From CAVVAL01 sp963742725 (GTDB taxonomy: Bacteria > Actinomycetota > Actinomycetes > Mycobacteriales > Cryptosporangiaceae): 64,000 bases of DNA. Each line of letters begins with the position of its first letter. Positions within the stretch are counted from its first letter, which is position 1. Where the stretch lies: positions 1,302,001-1,366,000 of the forward strand of contig CAVUMX010000003.1 of NCBI GenBank assembly GCA_963742725.1, given 5' to 3'. The position numbers were made by a program, and so were the translations under genes. The notes beneath the pieces are model-generated. The model made no database searches, was not told the DNA's origin, and saw only the letters and a list, made by a program, of their open reading frames with translations. Shown one piece after another: positions 7,786 to 16,700 of this stretch.

Positions 7786-8784
7786 ATGGCGATGTTCGGG
7801 CCGGACGTCACGTTCCTGGGCATTCCTCGCTGCGACCTCGCCGACGAGGAGAGCTTCCGGGGCGCCGACGCGGTGGTGATCGGGGCGCCGTACGACGCGG
7901 GCGCCTCCTACCGCGCCGGCGCCCGGTTCGGACCGCAGGCGATCCGCACGGCCGACTACCTGCCGCACGACTCCGCCCGTCCGCATCTGGCGTTGCGCGT
8001 GGACCCGTTGCGGGACCTGCGCGTCCTCGACGCGGGCGACGTCGACATGCCGGGCGTGGAGGCCCGGGTGCCGCTGGACCGCCTGGAGGCGGCCGTACAG
8101 ACCGTGGCGGACGCCGGCGCGATCCCGATCGTCCTCGGCGGCGACCACACGATCACCTGGCCGGACGTCACGGGTGTGGCGCGCGCGGTCGGCTGGGGCC
8201 GGGTGTCGGTCCTGCACTTCGACGCGCACGCCGACACGGGCGAGCGCCAGTTCGGCTCGCTGATCGGGCACGGGCTGCCGATGCGGCGGCTGATCGAGTC
8301 CGGTGCGTGCCGCGGCGACCGGTTCCTCCAGCTGGGGCTGCGCGGCTACTGGCCCGACCCGCCGGTGCTCGACTGGATGGCCGAGCAGGGGATGCGGTCG
8401 TTCGAGATGCACGAGATCGTCCGGCGCGGCCTCACCGACTGCCTGGACGAGGCGTTCGCGATCGCCACGGACGAGTGCGACGGCGTGTTCCTCTCGGTCG
8501 ACATCGACGTGACGGACCCGGGGTCGGCGCCGGGAACGGGCACCCCGGAGCCGGGCGGGTTCACGCCGCGCCAGTTGCTGGACACCGTCCGGCGGATCGC
8601 GATCGAGCTGCCCGTCGTCGGCATGGACGTCGTGGAGGTGTCACCGCCGTACGACAGCGCCGACGTCACCGCGTTCCTGGCGAACCGCGTGATCCTGGAG
8701 GCACTGTCCGGTATCGCGTACCGCCGGGGCGGCGGGACCTGGGCGGACATCCCGCCGACCCTGCTCGACGGCCGCCCCGGCTAG
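7786..8784 (+). CDS. Ureohydrolase (agmatinase / arginase family)
   Basis: 332 residues with a full binuclear manganese site: His121 in 'VLGGDHTITWP', Asp146-His148-Asp150 in 'HFDAHADTGE', and Asp239/Asp241 in 'SVDIDVTDPG'. The family hydrolyses guanidino groups to urea plus an amine. 'GTGTPEPGGF' is typical of agmatinases and guanidinobutyrases, and the exact substrate is open. A TAGCCT box six bases before the ATG marks a probable leaderless start. The membrane-protein gene follows after three bases. It is clearly distinct from the second ureohydrolase at 47295. Confidence 0.9.
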   Translation: MAMFGPDVTFLGIPRCDLADEESFRGADAVVIGAPYDAGASYRAGARFGPQAIRTADYLPHDSARPHLALRVDPLRDLRVLDAGDVDMPGVEARVPLDRLEAAVQTVADAGAIPIVLGGDHTITWPDVTGVARAVGWGRVSVLHFDAHADTGERQFGSLIGHGLPMRRLIESGACRGDRFLQLGLRGYWPDPPVLDWMAEQGMRSFEMHEIVRRGLTDCLDEAFAIATDECDGVFLSVDIDVTDPGSAPGTGTPEPGGFTPRQLLDTVRRIAIELPVVGMDVVEVSPPYDSADVTAFLANRVILEALSGIAYRRGGGTWADIPPTLLDGRPG

Positions 8785-8787
8785 CGG

Positions 8788-10005
8788 ATGGGACTGCGCG
8801 AGGTCCGCGAATGGCTCAGTGAAGACCACCGCGGGGCGACCGGCGCGCGGAAGGCCCTGTACTTCGGGATGTTCGGCGCGCTCGGTGCCACCTGCGGCTG
8901 GTTCATCTGGGTGGCCGTGGCGATTCTCGTCGCCGATTTCCGCGACGTGTGGATATCCGCGCTGGTCGGCGGGCTGCTCGGCATTCTGTTCGAGGGCGCG
9001 AAGCGCTACCGGCAGGCGACACGGGCACGGCCGGCCGATGCTCCGAACCGGTTTCCCGTCGCCGTGCCGCTCCTCGGTGTCGCGGGAACGTTCCTCGCCG
9101 TGGCCGGCGAGAACTCCCTGGCTGAGCTGGTCAAGGAGGTTCGCATCCCCGTCCTGACCAGCGTGCTGACGTTCTTCGTCGGGGGTGTGGCCGTCCTCGC
9201 CGCCGCGCAGGTCGCCGGATGGTTCGACGACGATCGGGATCCGTCTGAGGTGGCGAGCAGGTACTTCGGCATCGGTCTCTGTCTGATCTTCCTCGGCGCG
9301 CTGATCGCCGCCCCGCTGAGCCTTCTCCACACGCTGGCCGGGCTGGATGCGAGCTACCGGCCACTGGCCGCTTGGTGGGCGGTGATCAGCGTCGTCGCGG
9401 GGATCGCCGTGCTGCAGGCGCGGAAGTCCGCCCTGCGGGCCGCGTCGGCAGGGCTGGCGGCGCTCGGCTTCATGACCTTTGTCGTCGTGTGCTTCGGATT
9501 CGGTCCGTCAGAGGTGACGGACCGGTATACGCCGCCCAGCACGCCGCGGTTGGGGCAGGCGCTGACCGGGATCACACAGGGGCTGCTGGCAGGTCCCGAT
9601 GTTCCGGCGCGGACCTGGACGGCCGCCCAGGACCAGCTCCGCGTCGGCGATTCGACCCGGCTGGTGGAGCCGCGGCTCCCGGAAGCGGTGTCCGGGACGC
9701 TCGGCGCCCTCACCGACTGCGACGACATCCCCGCCGGGCCCGACGAGCTGAACCCGGCCTCGTACCTCGAACGGAAGCGCGAGATGTGCCGCCAGCTCGC
9801 CGCGACGACGCCCTCGGAGTGGACCCGGTCGGTGATCGTCCTCGGGTCATTCTGTGGCGGGCTCATCGTGGCGGCCCGGCTGGAGCGCCGGTGGAGGCCG
9901 GAGGACTACGGGAGTCATCCCCTTCGCCGCTACGACAGCATCGGGCTGGTCACCGCGCTGGTGCTTCTCGTGCTGGGCGTCGTCACGCTCAGGCTCGCCG
10001 GTTAG
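8788..10005 (+). CDS. Multi-pass membrane protein of unknown function
   Basis: 405 residues with roughly eight hydrophobic segments, for example 'FGALGATCGWFIWVAVAILVA', 'VLTFFVGGVAVLAAAQVAG', 'FGIGLCLIFLGALIAAPLSLL' and 'IGLVTALVLLVLGVVTLRL'. A soluble extracytoplasmic stretch of about 100 residues with two Cys (one in 'LTDCDD', one in 'REMCRQ') lies before the last pair. I do not recognise the family. It begins three bases after the ureohydrolase and is probably co-transcribed, so a transport or sensing role linked to that enzyme is possible but unproven. Confidence 0.6.
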   Translation: MGLREVREWLSEDHRGATGARKALYFGMFGALGATCGWFIWVAVAILVADFRDVWISALVGGLLGILFEGAKRYRQATRARPADAPNRFPVAVPLLGVAGTFLAVAGENSLAELVKEVRIPVLTSVLTFFVGGVAVLAAAQVAGWFDDDRDPSEVASRYFGIGLCLIFLGALIAAPLSLLHTLAGLDASYRPLAAWWAVISVVAGIAVLQARKSALRAASAGLAALGFMTFVVVCFGFGPSEVTDRYTPPSTPRLGQALTGITQGLLAGPDVPARTWTAAQDQLRVGDSTRLVEPRLPEAVSGTLGALTDCDDIPAGPDELNPASYLERKREMCRQLAATTPSEWTRSVIVLGSFCGGLIVAARLERRWRPEDYGSHPLRRYDSIGLVTALVLLVLGVVTLRLAG

Positions 10006-10125
10006 TCCAACCGCGCGGCCGAAGTTGTCCATCTGAGCCATAACCCCGGCAGGCCACGGCGACCTACGCTCGTCGCGGAGCGTCCCACCACCGGGACTCC
10101 CTGCTATCCGCGGACGGGACTCTCG

Positions 10126-11493
10126 ATGGACATCTGCCAGCTGTCGGCGGTCGAGCTCGGCGCCGCGCTGCGTCGTGGCGAGTTCACCGCCGTGGAGGCC
10201 CTCGAAGCCGTCCTGCGCCGCGCGGACGAGATCGCGGGCACGGTCAACCCGTTCACCGTCCGGCTGGACGAGCGTGCCCACCGCGCCGCCGTCGCCGCCG
10301 ACGCCGCGCTGGCCCGTGGCGAAGCCGGTCCGCTGGCGGGCGTGCCGGTGTCCACGAAGGACTCGCACTGGATGGCCGGTGTCGAGTCCACGGCAGGGTC
10401 GCGGACTCGCCAGGGCTTCGTCCCGCCCGAGACGATGGGCGCGCTGGAGCGGCTCGACGCGGCAGGCGCCGTCGTGTTCGCCCGGACCACGACCCCGGAG
10501 TTCTGCTACTTCGGCGTCACGGAGTCGCCGCTGTTCGGCCGGACGGCCAATCCGCACAATCTCGACCGCACCGCGGGCGGATCGTCCGGGGGAGCGGCGG
10601 CCGCGGTGGCGGCGGGATGCGGGCCGCTCTCGCTCGGCGGCGACGGCGGCGGCTCGATCCGGATCCCCGCCGCGTTCTGCGGGGTCGTGGGCTTCAAGCC
10701 GACCTTCGGCCTCGTCCCGCACGAGCCGTCCACGGCCGGCTGGAAGACGCTGGTCGCGGTCGGCCCGATGGCACGGACGGTCGCCGACACCCGCCTGTTA
10801 CTGGACGCCGTCGCCGGCTTCGACCGCCGCGACCGGCACAGCCTGCCACCGGTCGACCTGCATCCGGAACCGGGTCCGCTCCGGCTGGTGGTCTCCGAGG
10901 ACCTCGGCTTCGCCCCACTGGACGACGACGTCCGCCGCGCGTTCCGGACGGCCGTCCAACGGCTCGCCGCCGCCGGCGTCGACATCGTCGAGGACCGGCC
11001 GGGGCTTCCCACGTCCGTCCACACGTGGAGCGCGATCGCCTTGGCCGAGGCGTACCACGCCGAGCAGGACGAGTTCCTGCACCGCCGCGACGAACTCACC
11101 CCGGACGCCGTCGACTACCTGACCGCCGGCAGCTACGTCACGACCGAGCAGTACGTCCGGGCGCAGTTCGCCAGGGAGCACGTCCACCGCGCCTACGCCG
11201 ACCTGTTCGCCCGTACCGGCGCCACCGCCCTGCTCACGCCGACGCTCGGCTGCGAGGCCTTCCCGCATGGCCAGCGGTTCCCGGACGCCATCGGCGGCGT
11301 CCCGATCGGCCCGCCCGACCTGGACTGGGCGCCGTTCCTCTACGACGCGAACCTCGCCGGCCTGCCCGCCTGCGCCCTGCCGATGGGACGCGGCGACGAC
11401 GGGCTGCCCGTATCGCTCCAGGTCGTGGGCGCCCGCTGCGACGACGGCCGGGTACTCGCGGCCGCCCACACCATCGAGCAGGTCATGACCTGA
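10126..11493 (+). CDS. Amidase-signature-family amidohydrolase
   Basis: 455 residues with the Ser-cisSer-Lys triad of the family: Lys78 in 'GVPVSTKDSHW', cis-Ser153 in 'TAGGSSGGAAAAVAAG', and the nucleophile Ser177 in 'GGDGGGSIRIPAAFCG'. The family includes acetamidase, GatA and peptide amidases. It lacks the GatB/GatC neighbours of the tRNA amidotransferase, so it is a stand-alone amidase with unknown substrate. The gene ends ten bases before an ATP-grasp gene and the two look like an operon. Confidence 0.9.
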   Translation: MDICQLSAVELGAALRRGEFTAVEALEAVLRRADEIAGTVNPFTVRLDERAHRAAVAADAALARGEAGPLAGVPVSTKDSHWMAGVESTAGSRTRQGFVPPETMGALERLDAAGAVVFARTTTPEFCYFGVTESPLFGRTANPHNLDRTAGGSSGGAAAAVAAGCGPLSLGGDGGGSIRIPAAFCGVVGFKPTFGLVPHEPSTAGWKTLVAVGPMARTVADTRLLLDAVAGFDRRDRHSLPPVDLHPEPGPLRLVVSEDLGFAPLDDDVRRAFRTAVQRLAAAGVDIVEDRPGLPTSVHTWSAIALAEAYHAEQDEFLHRRDELTPDAVDYLTAGSYVTTEQYVRAQFAREHVHRAYADLFARTGATALLTPTLGCEAFPHGQRFPDAIGGVPIGPPDLDWAPFLYDANLAGLPACALPMGRGDDGLPVSLQVVGARCDDGRVLAAAHTIEQVMT

Positions 11494-11503
11494 GGAGGCC
11501 ACC

Positions 11504-12967
11504 ATGTCCGGACTGCCTTCCACGCTCCGCGGCGTCTCCGACCTGCGCGAGTTCTTCCGCACGAACCAGACGCCGATCTACTTCGTCTCGCCGACGCCGT
11601 TCAACCTGCTCGGCATCGACCGGTGGGTCCGCAACTTCCACTACGTCAGCTACTTCGACTCGTTCGAGGGCGGTCACCCGAACGTGTTCGTGCCGCGCGA
11701 GCGTGAGGCGCGCGAGTTCACCTCGATCGAGGAGATCTGCAACTACCTGCTGAGCCACCGCGAGGTGCTGGACCTCGTCAAGAGCCACGGCACGGGCGGA
11801 CGCTGCGCGTTCGTCATGTTCGACGCCGAGACCGAAGCCCTCGCCACGGACGCCGGCCTCACGGTCGCGCATCCGCCGGCGGCGTTGCGGCACCGGCTGG
11901 ACTCGAAGATCGTCACCACGCAGCTCGGCAACGACGCCGGGGTGCCGAGCGTCCCGAACGTCCTCGGCCGTGCCCGCAGCTACAAGGAGCTGAAGAACCT
12001 GGCGAAGAGCGCGGGTCTCGGCAAGGACCTCGTGGTCCAGATGCCGTACGGCGACTCCGGGAAGACCACGTTCTTCATCAGGTCCAAGGCGGACTGGGAG
12101 AAGTGCGCCGCGAAGGACCCGCTGCACGAGCAGGAACTGAAGGTGATGCGCCGGATCAACCACCGCGCCATCGCCGTCGAGGCCGTGCTCACCCGGCACG
12201 GGACGCTCGTCGGGCCGCTGATGAACGACATCACCGGCCACCCCGAACTCACGCCGTACCGGGGCGGGTGGGCCGGCAACGACTACCCGGCCACATTGAC
12301 GCCGAAGCAGAAGCGGCGCGCCCGCAAGCTGACCCGGCGGCTCGGCGACCGGCTCGCGCAGGAGGGCTACCGGGGCTTCTTCGAGGTGGACTACCTGGTC
12401 GACCTCGACACCGGGGAGCTGTACCTGGGGGAGCTGAACCCCCGGATCAGCGGCATCAGCTCGATGACGAACGTGACCGCCGGCGCCTACGCCGACCTGC
12501 CGCTGTTCCTGTTCCACCTGCTCGAATACCTCGATGTCGACTACGAGATCGACGTGGACGAGATCAACGAGCGCTGGTCGCGCGAGGCGGCCGTCGACGT
12601 GTGGAGCCAGATCATCGTCAAGGAGACCGGCGACGAGGTCGAGCTGCTCACCGCCGCCCCGCACACCGGCATCTACCAGCTGGGCAAGGACGGCGCGGTG
12701 AGCTTCCGCCGCTGGGGCAACGACTGGCACGGGATCGTCAACGAGTCCGAGGCGTTCTACCTGCGCATCCACTCACCGGGCGACTACCGCTACCACGGCG
12801 CCGACCTGGGCGCGCTGGTCACCCGCGGCCGGTTGCAGACCGACGACAACGAGCTGGAGAAACGCTGCAAGCAGTGGGCATCGGGAATCCGGTCGCAGTT
12901 CGCCGGGACGCCGCTCACCCCGCAGGACCCGCCGCCGGTCGGTCCGCTCGCGTTCAAGATGGCGTGA
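11504..12967 (+). CDS. ATP-grasp-fold ligase (biotin-carboxylase-like)
   Basis: 487 residues. The central region has ATP-grasp hallmarks: 'GKDLVVQMPYGDSGKTTFFI' (Lys/Gly-rich nucleotide loop), 'FFEVDYLVDLDTGELYLGELNPRISG' (Mg-binding Glu and Asn-Pro-Arg). The 'ELNPRISG' signature resembles biotin carboxylase and carbamoyl-phosphate synthetase. There is no biotinyl or carboxyltransferase partner nearby, so a carboxylate-amine ligase is more likely than acetyl-CoA carboxylase. AGGAGG precedes the ATG. Ligase plus amidase in tandem suggests making and breaking of an amide-linked compound (inference). It overlaps the convergent C45 gene by 14 bases. Confidence 0.75.
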   Translation: MSGLPSTLRGVSDLREFFRTNQTPIYFVSPTPFNLLGIDRWVRNFHYVSYFDSFEGGHPNVFVPREREAREFTSIEEICNYLLSHREVLDLVKSHGTGGRCAFVMFDAETEALATDAGLTVAHPPAALRHRLDSKIVTTQLGNDAGVPSVPNVLGRARSYKELKNLAKSAGLGKDLVVQMPYGDSGKTTFFIRSKADWEKCAAKDPLHEQELKVMRRINHRAIAVEAVLTRHGTLVGPLMNDITGHPELTPYRGGWAGNDYPATLTPKQKRRARKLTRRLGDRLAQEGYRGFFEVDYLVDLDTGELYLGELNPRISGISSMTNVTAGAYADLPLFLFHLLEYLDVDYEIDVDEINERWSREAAVDVWSQIIVKETGDEVELLTAAPHTGIYQLGKDGAVSFRRWGNDWHGIVNESEAFYLRIHSPGDYRYHGADLGALVTRGRLQTDDNELEKRCKQWASGIRSQFAGTPLTPQDPPPVGPLAFKMA

Positions 12968-13949
12968 GGGCGGAACCGAGCATGACCTCGTGCTGGCCGG
13001 ACGTGAACGTGGCCAGCTCGTGCCGCCACGTCGAGTCGCGCCAGCGGTACTCGACCGACAGCTCGTCCGGCCGGTAGACGACCGTGTAGAGGGTGCCGAA
13101 GCCGGCCTCGAACGTCGTGGAGTGCAGCGGCGGTTCGAGGAACCGGGCGGCCAGGCCGTCCAGATCGGACCGCCCCACCAGCGAGGCCAGGGTCGCGGCG
13201 CGTTCGACGCTGTGGGTGGCGTGCGCCTGCTCGGGCCAGTCCAGCTGTTCCTGATGGTTGGTCGCGTACGGCAGGGCCACGAACCGGGCGTCGCGGTACG
13301 GGCCGAGGTAGGCGGTGAAGTACTCGCCGTGGCGATCCAGGACCGTCACGTTGTACGCCATGTGCACGGGGAGCCGGGCCAGCACCTCACGGGCCTGCGC
13401 GGCGGTGTCGCAGACTTCGAGCACGTACCGCAGCACCAGCGGGATGCCGAAGCCCGTGCCGACCTCGCGCCGCCCGCCGAACGCGAGCGACGCGACCAGC
13501 CCCGCGTCGTTCATGCCGTCGACCAGCCCCCACAGGCAGTCGCTCATGCCGAGCACCGGCCGGCCGGTGAACGAGGTGCCCGTCACGATCCGGTCGAGCA
13601 GCTGGGGCGCGTAGTCGTAGTTGCGGACGAGCGCGAGCGGGCCCGCCGTGTGGACTGCCTGCGAGCATCCGGCCAGGTAGGCGGGCGGGTTGTAGAGGGA
13701 CAGCATCCGGGCCGGCAGGTCGGCACCGCCGGCCAGCTCGACCAGGCGGTGCCAGGTGGGCAGCAGCTCGGGCATGTGGAGGGCGAGCGCCCGCTCGCAG
13801 GTCGCGCGGCCGGGACGGGTCGTGATGCCGTCGCGTAGGTACCAGCTGCGGTACCCGGGCCACAGCGCCGTGAACGTCTGCTGCCACACCGGACCAGGCC
13901 ACGGCTCGGCCACGGCCCAGAAGGTGACCGGCCAGGTCCCGGCGCTCAC
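12954..13949 (-). CDS. C45-type acyltransferase / linear amide hydrolase (Ntn fold)
   Basis: About 331 residues from a GTG at 13949; a longer frame exists but would overlap the GH28 gene. 'YLAGCSQAVHTAGPLALVRNYDY' fits the C45 (isopenicillin N acyltransferase-like) family: a Gly-Cys pair where autocleavage exposes the N-terminal nucleophile Cys, followed by the 'RNYD' motif. 'GMSDCLWGLVDGMNDAGLVASLAFGG' is also typical. The substrate is unknown. It converges with the ATP-grasp gene, which itself follows an amidase, so three amide-bond enzymes lie side by side. Confidence 0.75.
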   Translation of the reverse strand: MSAGTWPVTFWAVAEPWPGPVWQQTFTALWPGYRSWYLRDGITTRPGRATCERALALHMPELLPTWHRLVELAGGADLPARMLSLYNPPAYLAGCSQAVHTAGPLALVRNYDYAPQLLDRIVTGTSFTGRPVLGMSDCLWGLVDGMNDAGLVASLAFGGRREVGTGFGIPLVLRYVLEVCDTAAQAREVLARLPVHMAYNVTVLDRHGEYFTAYLGPYRDARFVALPYATNHQEQLDWPEQAHATHSVERAATLASLVGRSDLDGLAARFLEPPLHSTTFEAGFGTLYTVVYRPDELSVEYRWRDSTWRHELATFTSGQHEVMLGSALTPS

Positions 13950-13983
13950 GGCGCCCAGAGTATGCCTACCTCGCCGCGCCGCG

Positions 13984-15765
13984 TCAGGCGATCTCGAGGT
14001 AGTCCAGGTTCGGGCCTCCGTTCGCGGTCGTCGCCGTGGCCCGGACGGTGTTCGCACCGGCGTTGAGCGTGGCCGGCACCGTCACCGTCTGCCAGGTCGT
14101 CCAGGCGCCCGTGCCGTTGAAGCTCACGGTCGTCGGGGCGGCGCCGTTGACGCTGATGGCGAGCGGACGGTTCGTCGTGGTCCCGTTCGCGTGCCGGAAC
14201 CGCAGCGTGACCGCGCCCGCCGCCGCGGCGGTGACGGCGAACTGCACGTAGCTGCCGGTCGCGTTGTCGTAGTTGACGAACCCGGTGCCGGAGTAGCCCG
14301 TGTGGTTGGACTCGGCCACGCCGCCCGTGATCGTCGCCGACTCGGCCTCGTACCGGTTCCCGGGCGCGGGTGGCTCGCCCACCTGCACGCCGTTGATCTT
14401 GACGTTGATCAGGCGCAGGCCGTCCACGAAGTCGAACTTGTTCGCCGTGTCGACCACGCCGCGGAAGTCACAGTCGCGGACGACGAACCCGTGCACGTGG
14501 CTGCTGGAGAGGCCGGCGACGTCGAACGCCTTCCGGCCGGCACGCGTGCACGTCGAGTTGCTGATCGAGAACGGGCCGAACCGGAACGGGAAGCTGCCCG
14601 TCTGTCCGTTGTAGACCGGGTTGACGAAGGCCACCGACCTGTCGAGCGTCCCGGAGAAGCTGTCGAGGTTGATGTTCTCGCTGAAGCCGCCGCGCCGCGT
14701 GTTCGACTTCACGTACAGCGCGTACTTGAGGGCGCCGACCATCGTGCAGCGGTAGGCGTAGACGTTGCGGATGCCGCCGGTCTGCTCGCTGCCGCAGGTG
14801 ATCGCGCCCCAGTTGCCGTTCATCCGGCAGTCGAAGACCACGATGTTCTGGGAGGGCACGTTGATCCGGCGCCCGTCGACGTCCCGGCCGGACTTGATGG
14901 CCACGTTGTCGTCGTGCGCGCCGAGGTTCGAGTCGCGGATCACGACGTGGTCGCACGACTCGGGGTCGACGGCGTCGGTGTTGCTGCGCGCGGTGCTGGC
15001 GTCGGTGTTGACGTTGTCGATCGTCACGTTCTTGCACAGCGTCGGGTGGATCTGCCAGAACATCGCGTTCCGGACCGTGACGCCCTGGATCAGGACGGTG
15101 TCGCAGAGGTACGGCTCGATGAACGTCGAGCGCATGTCGTGGCCGGAGCCGGGCACGATCCGCTCCTGCGGCGGCTTCGACACCTGCGTCTCCAGCCAGG
15201 CCCGGTCGTTGCCCTTGTTCCAGGACGACGTCGCGGCCGCGTCGAGCGTCCCGGTGCCCGTGAGCGCGATGTTCGTCTGGTTGTATGCGTAGATCATGGG
15301 GGAGCGGTTCATGCACTCGATCCCCTCGTACCGCGTCAGGACGACCGGGAAGCGTGACGCCGTACCGCTGAACCGCAGCGTGGCGCCCTGTAACTTGAAG
15401 TCCACATTGCTCTTGAGGTGGATGGCGCCGGTCACGTACGTGCCGGCGGGCACGAGGACGTGGCCCCCGCCCGCCTGGTTCGCCGCCTGGATAGCCCGCG
15501 CGAACGCCAGGGTGTTGTCGGTGCTGTTGTCGGCCTTGGCACCGTAGTCGAGGACGTTGAACGTCAGGTCGGGGAAGACCGGGATCTTCGTCTCGGCGAC
15601 GATCTGGTTGGCGGCCGGCCACGGCAGTGTCGGCGCCGGCGCGACCGGGACGGCTCGGGACGCCGCGAACGCGGACCCGCCCGGCAAGAGCTGGGCCGCG
15701 GCTGCTCCACCGGCGACGAGCGCCCCCGCCCTGAGAACGGATCTCCTGCTGATCGGCTGCGGCAT
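13984..15765 (-). CDS. Tat-exported GH28-like beta-helix enzyme with CBM35-like module
   Basis: 593 residues from the ATG at 15765 with GAGGAG five bases upstream. The N-terminus 'MPQPISRRSVLRAGALVAGGAAAAQ' is a twin-arginine signal. Residues ~60-430 form a right-handed beta-helix beginning 'FNVLDYGAKADNSTDNTLAFARAIQAA', with polygalacturonase-like 'NTDAVDPESCDHVVIRDSNLGAHDDNVAIKSG' holding the paired Asp active-site region. The last ~125 residues ('YEAESATITGGVAESNHTGYSGTGFVNY' to 'GPNLDYLEI') look like a CBM35/CBM6 sugar-binding module. The probable role is extracellular breakdown of pectin-like galacturonan; the exact linkage is not determinable. Confidence 0.85.
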   Translation of the reverse strand: MPQPISRRSVLRAGALVAGGAAAAQLLPGGSAFAASRAVPVAPAPTLPWPAANQIVAETKIPVFPDLTFNVLDYGAKADNSTDNTLAFARAIQAANQAGGGHVLVPAGTYVTGAIHLKSNVDFKLQGATLRFSGTASRFPVVLTRYEGIECMNRSPMIYAYNQTNIALTGTGTLDAAATSSWNKGNDRAWLETQVSKPPQERIVPGSGHDMRSTFIEPYLCDTVLIQGVTVRNAMFWQIHPTLCKNVTIDNVNTDASTARSNTDAVDPESCDHVVIRDSNLGAHDDNVAIKSGRDVDGRRINVPSQNIVVFDCRMNGNWGAITCGSEQTGGIRNVYAYRCTMVGALKYALYVKSNTRRGGFSENINLDSFSGTLDRSVAFVNPVYNGQTGSFPFRFGPFSISNSTCTRAGRKAFDVAGLSSSHVHGFVVRDCDFRGVVDTANKFDFVDGLRLINVKINGVQVGEPPAPGNRYEAESATITGGVAESNHTGYSGTGFVNYDNATGSYVQFAVTAAAAGAVTLRFRHANGTTTNRPLAISVNGAAPTTVSFNGTGAWTTWQTVTVPATLNAGANTVRATATTANGGPNLDYLEIA

Positions 15766-15826
15766 GTGCGCTCCTCGGCTACCAAAGGGTGGTCCGACCT
15801 TTACGCGGGCACTCACAACCGCCGAC

Positions 15827-15877
15827 TTTCGGACTTTTGAGGGTCGCGCGGCCCGCCATACCCTCAAAAGTCCGAAA
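15827..15877. repeat. Dispersed palindrome family A, copy 1
   Basis: Two perfect 18-base arms (15827-15844 and 15860-15877; arm core TCGGACTTTTGAGGG) flank a 15-base GC-rich spacer. The same arms and spacer length recur at 34895-34943. It lies between the nitroreductase stop (15996) and the GH28 start (15765), both on the minus strand. Depending on the promoter, it is either the nitroreductase's terminator or a hairpin in the GH28 leader RNA. There is no U-tract after the stem. Confidence 0.8.
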
Positions 15878-15893
15878 CTCGGGGCTGCGAGGG

Positions 15894-15922
15894 CAGGTTA
15901 CAAAGGTGTGAGTATCTGTCAA
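15894..15922 (-). promoter_or_regulatory. Candidate promoter for the GH28-like gene
   Basis: On the minus strand, TTGACA (15922-15917) is followed after 17 bases by a weak -10 (AACCTG, 15899-15894). Transcription would begin near 15888, placing palindrome A inside a leader of about 120 bases. An imperfect dyad (AAAGG...CCTTT, 15784-15802) lies nearer the start codon. The -10 match is poor, so this is tentative. Confidence 0.35.
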
Positions 15923-15995
15923 GGCCGGCGCCGATTGCCTGAGTGATCTGATGAGTACGGCGGAATGGGCGTGCGTCAGGCGGGAAGGAGCGGGG

Positions 15996-16640
15996 CTACC
16001 AGCGGTCGACGTGCAGCACGTTCTCCAGCGGCTCCCGGCGGGCCGGCTTGAAGTCCGTGCCGACCGAGTACGCCGTCGGGATGAGCGCCGCCTGCCGGAC
16101 GTCGCCGGGCAGCCCGAGCAGCGCCGCGACCTCCGCCTCGTGCAGGAGGTGCAGGGTCGTCCACGCCGTGCCGAGACCCCGCGCCCTCGCCGCGAGCATG
16201 TAGCTCCACGCCGCCGGCAGGATCGATCCCCACACGCCGGCCTGGTTCCCCTCCGGCAGCCGGTTGACCTTCAGACACGGGATGACCAGCACCGGCACCT
16301 GGCCCATGTGCTCGCCCAGGTACGCCACGCTGTCGCCCACCCGGGACTGCACGGCCGACCGCGCCGGATCGTCCGAGAACTGCTTGGCGGCGGATGCCGG
16401 CGAGGCCAGGTAGTGCTCGACCGCCCGGCGGTAGAGGTCGCCGATCGCCGCGCGCTGGTCGGTGTCCGTCACGACGACCCAGTGCCACTGCTGGCGGTTG
16501 CTGCCCGACGGCGCCTGCAGCGCGATCTCCAGGCACTCCTTCACCAGCTCCAGCGGCACCGGCCGCTCCAGGTCGAGGCGCTTGCGCACCGATCGGGTCG
16601 TCGTCAGCAGCTGGTCCGGGGTGAGATCGAGAGTCGCCAC
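15996..16640 (-). CDS. Nitroreductase-family flavoprotein
   Basis: 214 residues. The flavin-binding motifs are recognisable: 'TTTRSVRKRLD' (FMN phosphate contacts), 'ALQAPSGSNRQQWHWVVV', and 'ARARGLGTAWTTLH' with 'LLGLPGDVRQAALIPTAYSVG'. The family uses FMN and NAD(P)H to reduce nitro groups, quinones or related acceptors. The GTG start is preceded by TAGGAT at six bases and no Shine-Dalgarno, suggesting a leaderless message. It is divergent from the DUF2157 gene, with 60 bases between starts. Confidence 0.9.
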   Translation of the reverse strand: MATLDLTPDQLLTTTRSVRKRLDLERPVPLELVKECLEIALQAPSGSNRQQWHWVVVTDTDQRAAIGDLYRRAVEHYLASPASAAKQFSDDPARSAVQSRVGDSVAYLGEHMGQVPVLVIPCLKVNRLPEGNQAGVWGSILPAAWSYMLAARARGLGTAWTTLHLLHEAEVAALLGLPGDVRQAALIPTAYSVGTDFKPARREPLENVLHVDRW

Positions 16641-16700
16641 GCCGCAATCCTAAGCAGTTCAACTCAGGTGAACGGCGCCTCCGGGGACGATGATCTCTCC

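Noticed and set aside
15827..15877. Palindrome A as a CRISPR repeat or insertion-sequence end
   Set aside because: Single isolated copies without regular spacers, transposase or target duplications.
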